From Brenneria roseae subsp. roseae (GTDB lineage Bacteria > Pseudomonadota > Gammaproteobacteria > Enterobacterales > Enterobacteriaceae): 64,000 nucleotides of DNA. This document shows, one piece after another, positions 18,995-27,813 of this stretch. Both the position numbers and the translations under genes were made by a program. Where the stretch lies: assembly GCF_003115845.1 (NCBI RefSeq), contig NZ_KZ819028.1:124001-188000 (forward strand). Reading direction: 5' to 3'. Each line of letters starts with the position of its first letter. Position 1 is the first letter of the stretch. The notes beneath the pieces were generated by a model. That model was given only the letters and a program-made list of their open reading frames with translations, did no database searches and was not told the origin of the DNA.

Positions 18995-20803
18995 ATGCAA
19001 CCGACTTTTGATCTGCGTCTGAGTACGCTGCGGGATGCTTACCAGAAAGGCGACTTAACGCCACGCGCGTTGTTGCAACAGTTGCGTACCGCAGCAGTCG
19101 CGCTCAACCCTGAATTCCATCTGTTCATCCATCCGCTGAACGCCGACGAACAGGAGCCTTATCTGGCGGCGCTGGAACAACAATCCCCGGCGTCTCTGCC
19201 GCTGTACGGTATTCCCTTTGCCATCAAGGACAACATCGATCTGGCCGGCATCCCCACCACCGCCGCCTGTCCGGCCTATGCCTATGTGCCGCAAAAGAGC
19301 GCCACGATCGTCGAGCAATTGATCGCATTAGGCGCGATCCCCGTCGGGAAAACCAATCTGGATCAGTTTGCCACCGGCCTTAACGGTACACGCTCGCCCT
19401 ATGGCGAATGCCGCAACAGTATCCACCCCGATTATCCGGCGGGTGGCTCCAGCGCCGGTTCGGCGCTGGCGGTGGCGCTCGGTTTAGCCAGTTTCGCGCT
19501 GGGAACGGATACGGCAGGCAGCGGGCGGGTGCCCGCCGCCTTGAATAATCTGGTTGGATTGAAAGCCAGTAAGGGACTGATTTCTACCGCGGGCGTCGTC
19601 CCCGCCTGCCGCACGCTGGACTGCGTCACCTTTTTCACCGCCAGCGCCGAGGAAGCCAGCCAGCTGCTGGCGCTGGTCGCCTTGCGGGATCCCGACGACG
19701 CATACAGCCGCGCCAATCCACAATGGAACGACGCCAGCGCGTTTGGCCTGCCTCGTCCCGGCTTCCGCTTTGGCGTGCCCGATAAACTGGAGTTTTTAGG
19801 CTGCCCTGAAAGCCCGGCATTATTCTCCGCCGCGGTTGAACAGCTGAAAGCGCTGGGCGGCATCCCGGTCAGCATTGATTTTTCCCCTTTTCTGGAAGCC
19901 GCCAAATTGCTTTATGAAGGGCCGTGGACCGCGGAGCGTTACAGCGTGGCGGGCGAGCTTATCGAACGCCAGCCGGACGCCGTACTGCCGGTGATCCGCG
20001 ATGTGCTCGCCCAGGCCCCTCGCCACAGCGCCGTGGATACCTTTCGCGCCCAGTACCGGCTACAGGCGCTGAAGGTCATTTGCGATCGGACCATGGCCGA
20101 TCTGGAATGCGTCCTGACCCCTTCCTACCCGCGCGCGGTGACGTTGGACGAACTGCATGCCGAACCAGTCAAACGTAATGCCGATCTCGGCTACTACACC
20201 AACTTCATGAACATGCTTGACTATGCGGCGGTCGCGCTGCCCGCCGGGTTCCAGACAAACGGTCTGCCCTGGGGAGTGACGTTGTTCGGGCGCGTCTTCA
20301 CGGATCAGTATCTGCTCAGTCTGGCGGCGGCGTTTCAGCGCCGGCAATCACTGCCGCTGGCGGGCGGGCACACGCCGCACGCCACGACGCCGGAACGCGT
20401 TGCCCGCAACGATCGGGCCCGGCTGGCGGTGTGCGGCGCGCATCTCTCAGGCCAACCCTTAAACGGGCAGCTTACCCAGCGCGGAGGCCGGCTGCTGCAC
20501 GCGACACAAAGTTCACCAGACTATCGGCTGTATGCGCTGGCAGGCGGCCCGCCGTTTCGTCCCGGCATGGTGCGGGTGGCGGCTGACGGCGAAGCCATCG
20601 AGGTCGAGGTGTGGGAACTGCCCAGTGCGGAGCTCGGCTCTTTTCTCACCGGGATCCCCGCGCCGCTGGGACTGGGGAAAGTGCAACTGTCCGACGGCAG
20701 TTGGGAAACCGGGTTTATCTGTGAACCATACGGGCTGAAGGATGCGCAGGACATCACCCACCTGAAGGGGTGGCGCGCCTATCTGAAGGGCGGGATTCGT
20801 TAA
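18995..20803 (+). CDS. atzF: Allophanate hydrolase
   Basis: A 602-residue amidase-signature enzyme that splits allophanate to two ammonia and two CO2, the last step of guanidine or urea-carboxylase degradation. The catalytic triad is visible: Lys78 (PFAIKDN), Ser152 (AGGSSAGSA) and Ser176 (GTDTAGSGR), with the usual 24-residue spacing of the two serines. After about residue 450 comes the extra C-terminal domain (AVCGAHLSGQPLNGQL) typical of full-length AtzF. The ATG with GAGGAAA upstream was chosen; it lies 10 bases after the carboxylase stop. Last gene of the operon. Confidence 0.93.
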   Translation: MQPTFDLRLSTLRDAYQKGDLTPRALLQQLRTAAVALNPEFHLFIHPLNADEQEPYLAALEQQSPASLPLYGIPFAIKDNIDLAGIPTTAACPAYAYVPQKSATIVEQLIALGAIPVGKTNLDQFATGLNGTRSPYGECRNSIHPDYPAGGSSAGSALAVALGLASFALGTDTAGSGRVPAALNNLVGLKASKGLISTAGVVPACRTLDCVTFFTASAEEASQLLALVALRDPDDAYSRANPQWNDASAFGLPRPGFRFGVPDKLEFLGCPESPALFSAAVEQLKALGGIPVSIDFSPFLEAAKLLYEGPWTAERYSVAGELIERQPDAVLPVIRDVLAQAPRHSAVDTFRAQYRLQALKVICDRTMADLECVLTPSYPRAVTLDELHAEPVKRNADLGYYTNFMNMLDYAAVALPAGFQTNGLPWGVTLFGRVFTDQYLLSLAAAFQRRQSLPLAGGHTPHATTPERVARNDRARLAVCGAHLSGQPLNGQLTQRGGRLLHATQSSPDYRLYALAGGPPFRPGMVRVAADGEAIEVEVWELPSAELGSFLTGIPAPLGLGKVQLSDGSWETGFICEPYGLKDAQDITHLKGWRAYLKGGIR

Positions 20804-20850
20804 CGTCAGCAACGAAAGGATGGCGGGCAGGATCATACAACCGGCAAAGT

Positions 20851-20875
20851 GCCCGTAAAGCGATGGTTTACGGGC
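20851..20875. terminator. Hairpin between convergent operons
   Basis: GCCCGTAAA (20851-20859) pairs with TTTACGGGC (20867-20875) across a 7-base loop. It lies between the atzF stop and the stop of the convergent ABC operon. There is no good U-run on either strand, so efficiency is uncertain. Confidence 0.5.
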
Positions 20876-20890
20876 CTTCAGAAAAATCGA

Positions 20891-21904
20891 TTATTTCGCC
20901 GCCTCATCCCAGACGACGTGGGTCATGGCGCTGTCGCCGGGGTCTTTTTTGATCACCGAGGCATCGCCTCCGTTCAGCAGCACATCCACCGTGCGACGGT
21001 AGGCCGCCGGATCGAGATAGCCAATTTCCGGCGTATTGGCATGGGTAATCAGCTTGGCGACATTCTCCATCTGCCGCTGTTGCACTTCTATCGTGGCGGA
21101 ACCGGACATATCTTCATTCACCACAATCTCGGCGGCTTCGGTTGGATTTTTCACCGCGTCATTCCAACCCTTATAGGTCGCTTGCAGGAACTTCGCCATT
21201 TTCGCGACAAACGCCGGATCGTTCAGGCTCGACTCCAGCACATACAACCCATCTTCCAGCGTCGATACGCCCTGATCTTCATACGGGAAGGAAATCAGTT
21301 CGTCCTGTTTCATGCCGGCATCAATCAACTGCCAGTATTCGTTGTAGTTCATGGTTGAAATACAGGCGGCCTGATTCTGCAACAGCGGATCAACGTTAAA
21401 ACCCTGCTTCAACACCTTAATGTCCGTATCCGGCTTGTAACCCAGCTTGTGCATCCAGTTGAAAAACGGATACTCGTTCCCCCCAAACCACACGCCCAGC
21501 GTTTTCCCTTTCAAGTCCGCCGGTGTTTTAATGCCGGTTGATTTACGGCAGGTCAGCATCATGCCGGAACGATCAAATATCTGGGCGATATTCACCAGCG
21601 GCACCCCCGATTCCCGCGCCGCCAACGCATCCGGCATCCAGTTCACGATTACGTCCGCCGATTTCCCGGCAATCACCTGCACCGGCGAAATGTCCGTACC
21701 GCCAGGCTTGATGGTCACATCCAGACCGGCATCCTTGTAGTAGCCCTTGGCCTGCGCGACGTAATAGCCCGCAAACTGCGCCTGCGGCAGCCATTTAAGC
21801 TGCAAGGTGACTTTCTCGGCGGCCCAGGCGCCGGTCGTCAGGGAAAACGCCAGCGTTGTGGCGGCCGCGATAAGACATTTGCGAAAAGCGGAACGATCTC
21901 TCAT
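20891..21904 (-). CDS. NMT1/Thi5-type ABC substrate-binding protein
   Basis: A 337-residue periplasmic protein with signal peptide (KCLIAAATTLAFSLTTGAWA). The mature region is of the NMT1/THI5 fold: VTLQLKWLPQAQFAGYYVAQAKGYYKDAGLDV is the family hallmark, used for pyrimidine-like ligands such as hydroxymethylpyrimidine. The start at 21904 has GAGG 8 bases upstream; a longer in-frame ORF to 22228 only overlaps the permease gene and is rejected. It is the last gene of an operon ATPase-permease-permease-binding protein. With the RutR-like box upstream of that operon, uracil, thymine or a related base is the likely ligand (inference). Confidence 0.85.
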   Translation of the reverse strand: MRDRSAFRKCLIAAATTLAFSLTTGAWAAEKVTLQLKWLPQAQFAGYYVAQAKGYYKDAGLDVTIKPGGTDISPVQVIAGKSADVIVNWMPDALAARESGVPLVNIAQIFDRSGMMLTCRKSTGIKTPADLKGKTLGVWFGGNEYPFFNWMHKLGYKPDTDIKVLKQGFNVDPLLQNQAACISTMNYNEYWQLIDAGMKQDELISFPYEDQGVSTLEDGLYVLESSLNDPAFVAKMAKFLQATYKGWNDAVKNPTEAAEIVVNEDMSGSATIEVQQRQMENVAKLITHANTPEIGYLDPAAYRRTVDVLLNGGDASVIKKDPGDSAMTHVVWDEAAK

Positions 21905-21948
21905 CTGAGTATCCTCGGGGTAAAGTGGAACACACAACGACAAACGGA

Positions 21949-23052
21949 CTACGACTCCCCGCGTACCGAGGGGTGCCAGAAATTGACTTTTTTCTCCAAC
22001 CGCACCAGCAGAGCGTAAAACACCGATCCAACGACGGAGGCCACCACAATCGCCGCCCACACCGTGGACATATGCATGCGCGCCGCCTCCGTCGAAATAC
22101 GAAAGCCCAGCCCGGACGTGGGGGAGCCAAAAAACTCGGCGACAATCGCACTGATGAGCGCCAGGGTGGCATTCACTTTCAATGCATTGAAAATGAAGGG
22201 TAATGCGGCCGGTAAACGTAACACCCACAGCGTTTTACGCGGCGTGGCGGCATAGCAATACATCAGCTCGCGCTCCAGCTTGCCGCTGGCCTGCAATCCC
22301 GCCAGCGTGCTGACCAGCGCGGGAAAAAACGTCACCAGCACGATCACCGCCGCTTTGGAAGGCCAGTCAAAACCGAACCACATCACCGCAATAGGCGCGA
22401 CCCCCACCAGCGGAATGGTGCTCGTCAGGTTGGCCAACGGCAGTAGTCCACGTTGCAGGAAGGGCAGACGATCAATCAGGATCCCCACGGCAATGCCCAT
22501 ACCGCTGCCCAGCAGATACCCCACCAGCACCGATTTCAGTACCGTTTGCACAAAATCCCCGCTCAGCGGCCCGGCGTTTTGGTACAGCGCCCGAACGATA
22601 TCAAGCGGCGCAGGCAGCAGCACCTGAGGTACGGCGAACACCGTGACCAGCAGTTGCCAGAAATAGATCACCCAGACACCAAACAGCGCCGCCACCACGC
22701 TGGCCGGCAGTTTACGGCTATCGATCGTTGCCAGCCGCTGTACGCTGTGACATGCCAATAACCCCAGGGCAAAAATAGCCAACCAGTATGGCGCACCGGC
22801 CTGAGCCATGACGCCGGGCAGGAGCAGCAGCCCGGCCGCCGCCACAATCAGTACCATCAGCAACGTCAGATACCACGGTGATGATAACGGCAGCATTGCC
22901 AGCACCGTCACACATAGCAGCAACAGTAAAACCGCCATCACGGACACGGCGGTTCCCGCCAACATGCCGGGAAGACATTGTCCCAGCCCCAGCAACGCGG
23001 CAATCAACGCCACGACAAGGCCAACTCCACCGGGAACGGATTTACGCATCAT
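21949..23052 (-). CDS. ABC permease with extended N-terminal membrane region
   Basis: A 367-residue inner-membrane permease of the SsuC-like group. The usual six-helix domain starts near residue 125; in front of it are about four additional hydrophobic segments (for example VSVMAVLLLLLCVTVLAML), so it is roughly 100 residues longer than its partner. The coupling loop is at ELMYCYAATPRKTLWVLRLPAALPF. It overlaps the upstream permease gene by 4 bases and lies 44 bases before the binding-protein gene. The role of the extra helices is unknown. Confidence 0.85.
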   Translation of the reverse strand: MMRKSVPGGVGLVVALIAALLGLGQCLPGMLAGTAVSVMAVLLLLLCVTVLAMLPLSSPWYLTLLMVLIVAAAGLLLLPGVMAQAGAPYWLAIFALGLLACHSVQRLATIDSRKLPASVVAALFGVWVIYFWQLLVTVFAVPQVLLPAPLDIVRALYQNAGPLSGDFVQTVLKSVLVGYLLGSGMGIAVGILIDRLPFLQRGLLPLANLTSTIPLVGVAPIAVMWFGFDWPSKAAVIVLVTFFPALVSTLAGLQASGKLERELMYCYAATPRKTLWVLRLPAALPFIFNALKVNATLALISAIVAEFFGSPTSGLGFRISTEAARMHMSTVWAAIVVASVVGSVFYALLVRLEKKVNFWHPSVRGES

Positions 23053-23930
23053 CGACCCCCTTTACGGCGTTTCATCACGCTGTATTCCGTCAGGCTGACC
23101 AACGCGGTCAACAACAGTCCCAGTAACGACGCCATCACCAGGGCGGACCAGATCTGGATGGTGTTGCCATAGTAGGAGCCGGTAAGCAAACGCGCGCCTA
23201 ATCCCGCCTGCGCTCCGGTCGGCAGTTCCGCCACCATCGTCCCCACCAGCCCGCTGGCTATCGCCACCCGAAACGCCGGAAATAAATAAGGCAGAGCGGA
23301 CGGCAGCCTCACCATCCAGAAGGTATCAATACGGCTGGCGGCGTAGGTATGCACCAGTTCCATTTCCATCTTCTGCGGTGAACGCAATCCCTGCACGGTG
23401 GCAATCGTCACCGGAAAGAAACAGAGGTACATGGCAATGGTGGCTTTCGGCAGCAGACCGGTAATCCCCAGACTGCCCAGAATAATCAGCACAATCGGCG
23501 CGATAGCCAGCACCGGCACCGTTTGTGATGCCACGATCCACGGCAGTAAGGCTTTATCCAGCGTGCGCGAGTGCACAATGCCAATCGCCAACAGCAGGCC
23601 AAATACCACGCCCATCACAAAACCCGTCAGCGCGGCGCTGGCGGTTACCCAGGTATGCAACAGCAGATTACGGGGGGAGGTGACCGGCCATTTGGTCAAA
23701 CTGGCCCAGATATCCGCCAGAATCTGGTGCGGAGCCGGCAGAACCGGACGCGTCATATTCAGCGTGGTATAAAACAGATCGCGCCAGTTCCAGTCGCCTG
23801 CGGGAGCCAGCGTGCGTTCAATCGCCCCCTGAGCATTCAACCCGACGGCCAGCAGATACCAGAACGCCACCGCGATAGCGATCACCACGCCAACGGGTAA
23901 GGCCCGGTAACTTAAGGTGTTAATGTTCAT
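23049..23930 (-). CDS. ABC transporter permease
   Basis: A 293-residue permease, the second membrane subunit of the same importer. Segments include VGVVIAIAVAFWYLLAVGL at the N-terminus and the coupling loop ELVHTYAASRIDTFWMVRLPSALPYL. The two permeases probably form a heterodimer. The gene overlaps the ATPase gene by 11 bases and the following permease gene by 4. Confidence 0.87.
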   Translation of the reverse strand: MNINTLSYRALPVGVVIAIAVAFWYLLAVGLNAQGAIERTLAPAGDWNWRDLFYTTLNMTRPVLPAPHQILADIWASLTKWPVTSPRNLLLHTWVTASAALTGFVMGVVFGLLLAIGIVHSRTLDKALLPWIVASQTVPVLAIAPIVLIILGSLGITGLLPKATIAMYLCFFPVTIATVQGLRSPQKMEMELVHTYAASRIDTFWMVRLPSALPYLFPAFRVAIASGLVGTMVAELPTGAQAGLGARLLTGSYYGNTIQIWSALVMASLLGLLLTALVSLTEYSVMKRRKGGR

Positions 23931-24759
23931 GGTGTCCCTCGATCAGTGCTTCCCGTACCTCTTGCGCCAGACGAATAAACGCCGGTGAGTCACGCAGGGA
24001 TAAATCCCGCTGGTGCGGTAACGGCGAATCAATGACTTTGACGATGCGGCCGGGACGCGGCGACATAATGACAATACGGGTAGACAGATAGACCGCTTCG
24101 GAAATGGAGTGGGTCACAAACACCATCGTGCGCTGTTCGTTGTACCAAAGCTGCTGTAGCTGCTGATTCAGGTTATCGCGGGTCAGCTCGTCCAATGCGC
24201 CAAAAGGCTCGTCCATCATCAGGATTTTGGGTTCAAACCCCAGCGCCCGGGCGATAGATGCCCGCTGTTGCATACCGCCCGACAGCTGCCACGGATACTT
24301 TTTCTCAAAGCCGCTCAGGCCAACGCGCGCTAGCTGCTCGCGGGCAATCTCTTCAATCTGGGCAGGTAATTTCCCCTGAATCTGCAATGGCAGCATGACG
24401 TTAGCCAGCACGGTACGCCACGGCAACAATACCGGCGCCTGAAACACATAGCCATAGGCCCGCGCCAGACGGGCTTCCGATGGCGTCATATCATTGACCC
24501 AGACTTCGCCTGAGGTAATCGATTCCAGATCGGCAATCACCCGCAGCAAGGTCGTTTTGCCACAGCCGGAAGGGCCGATAAAAGAGACAAACTCCCCCTG
24601 ACGGATAGTCAGATTCACATCTTGCAGCGCGTGCACCGGCCGATCGGCGGCGGGATAGATAACATTGGCGTCACGCACAACGATTGCCGGTCTGGCGGTG
24701 GCCGGGGCTACTGGCGTTGTTATGAGAGAAGGCTCATCTGCGTACATTAGTTGGCTCAT
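23920..24759 (-). CDS. ABC transporter ATP-binding protein
   Basis: A 279-residue ATPase for the NMT1/Thi5-type importer. Walker A GPSGCGKTT lies near residue 62, with Q-loop YVFQAPVLLPW, signature LSGGMQQR, Walker B ILMMDEPFGALDELTR and switch His VTHSISEA. An N-terminal leader of about 25 residues precedes the ABC domain. It is the first gene of its operon; a RutR-like box lies 25 bases upstream of the ATG, a good place for repression. Confidence 0.9.
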   Translation of the reverse strand: MSQLMYADEPSLITTPVAPATARPAIVVRDANVIYPAADRPVHALQDVNLTIRQGEFVSFIGPSGCGKTTLLRVIADLESITSGEVWVNDMTPSEARLARAYGYVFQAPVLLPWRTVLANVMLPLQIQGKLPAQIEEIAREQLARVGLSGFEKKYPWQLSGGMQQRASIARALGFEPKILMMDEPFGALDELTRDNLNQQLQQLWYNEQRTMVFVTHSISEAVYLSTRIVIMSPRPGRIVKVIDSPLPHQRDLSLRDSPAFIRLAQEVREALIEGHHEH

Positions 24760-24783
24760 ACCGGTATCCCCTCCTGGCGATTT

Positions 24784-24799
24784 CTGACTATCTGGTTAG
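24784..24799. promoter_or_regulatory. Second RutR-like box, before the ABC transporter operon
   Basis: CTGACTATCTGGTTAG keeps 10 to 11 of the 14 fixed positions of the RutR consensus, with the same 2-base centre. It sits 25 bases upstream of the ATPase start. It is weaker than the preT site, but its placement and the neighbouring rutR support it. Confidence 0.5.
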
Positions 24800-25015
24800 G
24801 TTTCCGGACTGACTGATGCCATTTCCATGCCAACGTTTATTTTTTGCCCGACCTTACGGACTACGTGGGCTTTTGCATGGGCGCTTAAAACCCACGCCAG
24901 CACATTTGGTGCAAATCGCCGCTTATTTGCCTCTATTTGGAGCAAGATGCATACATAAAACGTATATTTAGTTTTACAGAACGCGTTCCGCGGGGATACA
25001 GCCTATGCAGGTTCA

Positions 25016-25041
25016 GTGAGATTTCGCGCACGAAATCTCAC
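25016..25041. terminator. Perfect hairpin behind the aminotransferase gene
   Basis: GTGAGATTTCG (25016-25026) and CGAAATCTCAC (25031-25041) form an 11-bp perfect stem with a CGCA loop, 29 bases past the stop of the minus-strand aminotransferase. No U-run follows. It may be a terminator or an operator of the ABC operon. The rest of the 24760-25069 gap shows only the RutR-like box. Confidence 0.5.
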
Positions 25042-25069
25042 CGGATCCCTATAGAGGATCTTGCCGGAA

Positions 25070-26401
25070 TCAACAAAACTTACCGTTAATCTCCCCCAGA
25101 ACTTCATCAATGATACCCAGCCCCTGCCGCACCTCATCCGCCGTCACGATACAGGGCGGCACCACATGCAGGCGGTTTTCCGCGATAAAGCCCAACAATC
25201 CTTTAGCGAGCAATCGGGTTTTTATTTCGCCCATCGCCGACGCCGGCAGCGGCGTTTTATTGACCGGATCGGAAACCAGCTCCAGCGCATGGAACACGCC
25301 GATACCGCGCACCTCGCCAATAATTTGATATTTTTCACCCAGTTTGCGTAACCCGGCCGCCAATACGCCATCCCCAATCTGCGCGGCATGCTCGACGATG
25401 TTTTCCTCTTCCATCGCATCCAGCGTCGCCACGATGGCGGCCATCGCCAGCGGGTGCCCGGAGTAGGTCAGGCCGCCCGGGAACAGTTGCTTATCGAAGA
25501 AATGAGCGATGGGTTCAGAAATCAGGACGCCCCCCGCCGGCACATAGCCCGAGTTCACCCCTTTGGCAAACGTGATGAGATCCGGCTCGATGCCGTAATG
25601 CTCAAAGGCGAACCAGGAGCCGGTGCGGCCGAAACCAGCCATGACCTCATCCATAATCAACATGATGCCAAACTCGTTAGCCAACGCCTGTACGCCCGCC
25701 AGATAGCCCGCAGGCGGAACCAGAATCCCCGCCGTGCCCGGAATGGTTTCCAGCAAAATCGCGGCAATGGTGTCTGGCCCCTCGCACTCGATTATCCGGC
25801 GCAAATGATGCAATGCCGCCTGACACTCTTCAGCCTCGGTGGTTGCCAGAAACTCACTGCGATACAGGTAAGGCGTGAAGATATGGATATGGCCGCGGGA
25901 ATATTCATTGGGCAAGCGCCGCCAGTCGCCCGTCGCGCCAATCGCACTGCCGGTATTACCGTGGTAGGAGCGATAGCCAGACAGGATCTTCTCTTTGCCG
26001 GTAAACAAACGCGCCATGCGGATTGCATTTTCATTGGCATCCGCCCCGGCGTTGGTGAAAAACACCTTATTGAATTTATCGGGCGCGCGCGCAACGATGC
26101 GTTTGGCCGCCTCGCCGCGGGTCAGATTGGCGATTGCCGGGGAAATGGTCGCCAGTAAATCCGCCTGAGCCTGAATAGCCGCAACCACTTTCGGGTGGCG
26201 GAAACCAATATTGGTGTTAACCAACTGGCTACTGAAATCCAGCCAGGATTGCCCGTCATAATCCCAGAGCCGGCTCCCTTCCCCGCCCGCAATGACCAAC
26301 GGATTCAACGCCCCCTGTGTCGACCAGGAGTGGAAAACATACTGTCTGTCCAACTGACGGACATAATCATTAGACAATGCAGATTCATTCTTCAACGTCA
26401 T
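25070..26401 (-). CDS. Class III aminotransferase, probable beta-alanine aminotransferase
   Basis: A 443-residue PLP enzyme of the class III (omega-) aminotransferase family. Visible are NTNIGFRHPKVVAAI, FTNAGADANENAIRMAR, the YHGNTG loop, IMDEVMAGFGRTG and the PLP lysine in LITFAKGVNSGY. The ATG at 26401 follows GGATGGAAAG; the longer ORF to 26494 has Cys-rich, non-family sequence and is rejected. Among pyrimidine genes and divergent from a YdfG-like reductase, it most likely turns beta-alanine into malonic semialdehyde. GABA or taurine:pyruvate specificity cannot be excluded. Confidence 0.85.
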   Translation of the reverse strand: MTLKNESALSNDYVRQLDRQYVFHSWSTQGALNPLVIAGGEGSRLWDYDGQSWLDFSSQLVNTNIGFRHPKVVAAIQAQADLLATISPAIANLTRGEAAKRIVARAPDKFNKVFFTNAGADANENAIRMARLFTGKEKILSGYRSYHGNTGSAIGATGDWRRLPNEYSRGHIHIFTPYLYRSEFLATTEAEECQAALHHLRRIIECEGPDTIAAILLETIPGTAGILVPPAGYLAGVQALANEFGIMLIMDEVMAGFGRTGSWFAFEHYGIEPDLITFAKGVNSGYVPAGGVLISEPIAHFFDKQLFPGGLTYSGHPLAMAAIVATLDAMEEENIVEHAAQIGDGVLAAGLRKLGEKYQIIGEVRGIGVFHALELVSDPVNKTPLPASAMGEIKTRLLAKGLLGFIAENRLHVVPPCIVTADEVRQGLGIIDEVLGEINGKFC

Positions 26402-27459
<1,058 letters not shown>

Positions 27460-27813
27460 CATGACGCCATGCTGAAAGCTCTCTTCAACCGACGTTGATT
27501 ACAACGTCGTCAGGCCATTGACAAAGTTAGATTTTAGGGGAAACACGGGGATGAGGTTCCCGCAGGGACGCCTCGCCCCGTGGTCGCCCCGTGAATCTCA
27601 GGCTCACAGACGACGTTGTCAGCAATCTCCCCCGACGTTGATTACAACGTCGTTTTATTTTCACCGTCAGAGTAAATTCCCCGCCATACCCTGCGCACAA
27701 AAACACGGAAAGTGAGTTTGATGAGTCACCTTCCGGTTACTACCCCACTTCGATTCAGGTACGCTATTTGCTTGTCTTCCCGATAGGCGTTGTTAATTTC
27801 TGGGGAGCGGGAA
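27460..27813. repeat. Repeat-rich intergenic region with paired identical hairpins
   Basis: Two identical 20-base palindromes (CGACGTTGATTACAACGTCG at 27490-27509 and 27633-27652; 8-bp stem, ATTA loop) frame a GC-rich spacer with a third partial copy (CGACGTTG near 27611). The second hairpin is followed by TTTTATTTT and is a plausible Rho-independent terminator; the first can terminate the SDR gene. The rest is the regulator's promoter region. No gene was seen. Confidence 0.65.
27633..27660 (+). terminator. Rho-independent terminator
   Basis: The second CGACGTTG/CAACGTCG hairpin runs directly into TTTTATTT on the plus strand. It would stop transcription coming from the SDR gene before the MocR regulator. 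Confidence 0.65.

Noticed and set aside
21905-22228. N-terminal extension of the NMT1/Thi5 binding protein
   Set aside because: It overlaps the permease gene and lacks signal-peptide logic; the ATG at 21904 gives a standard signal sequence.
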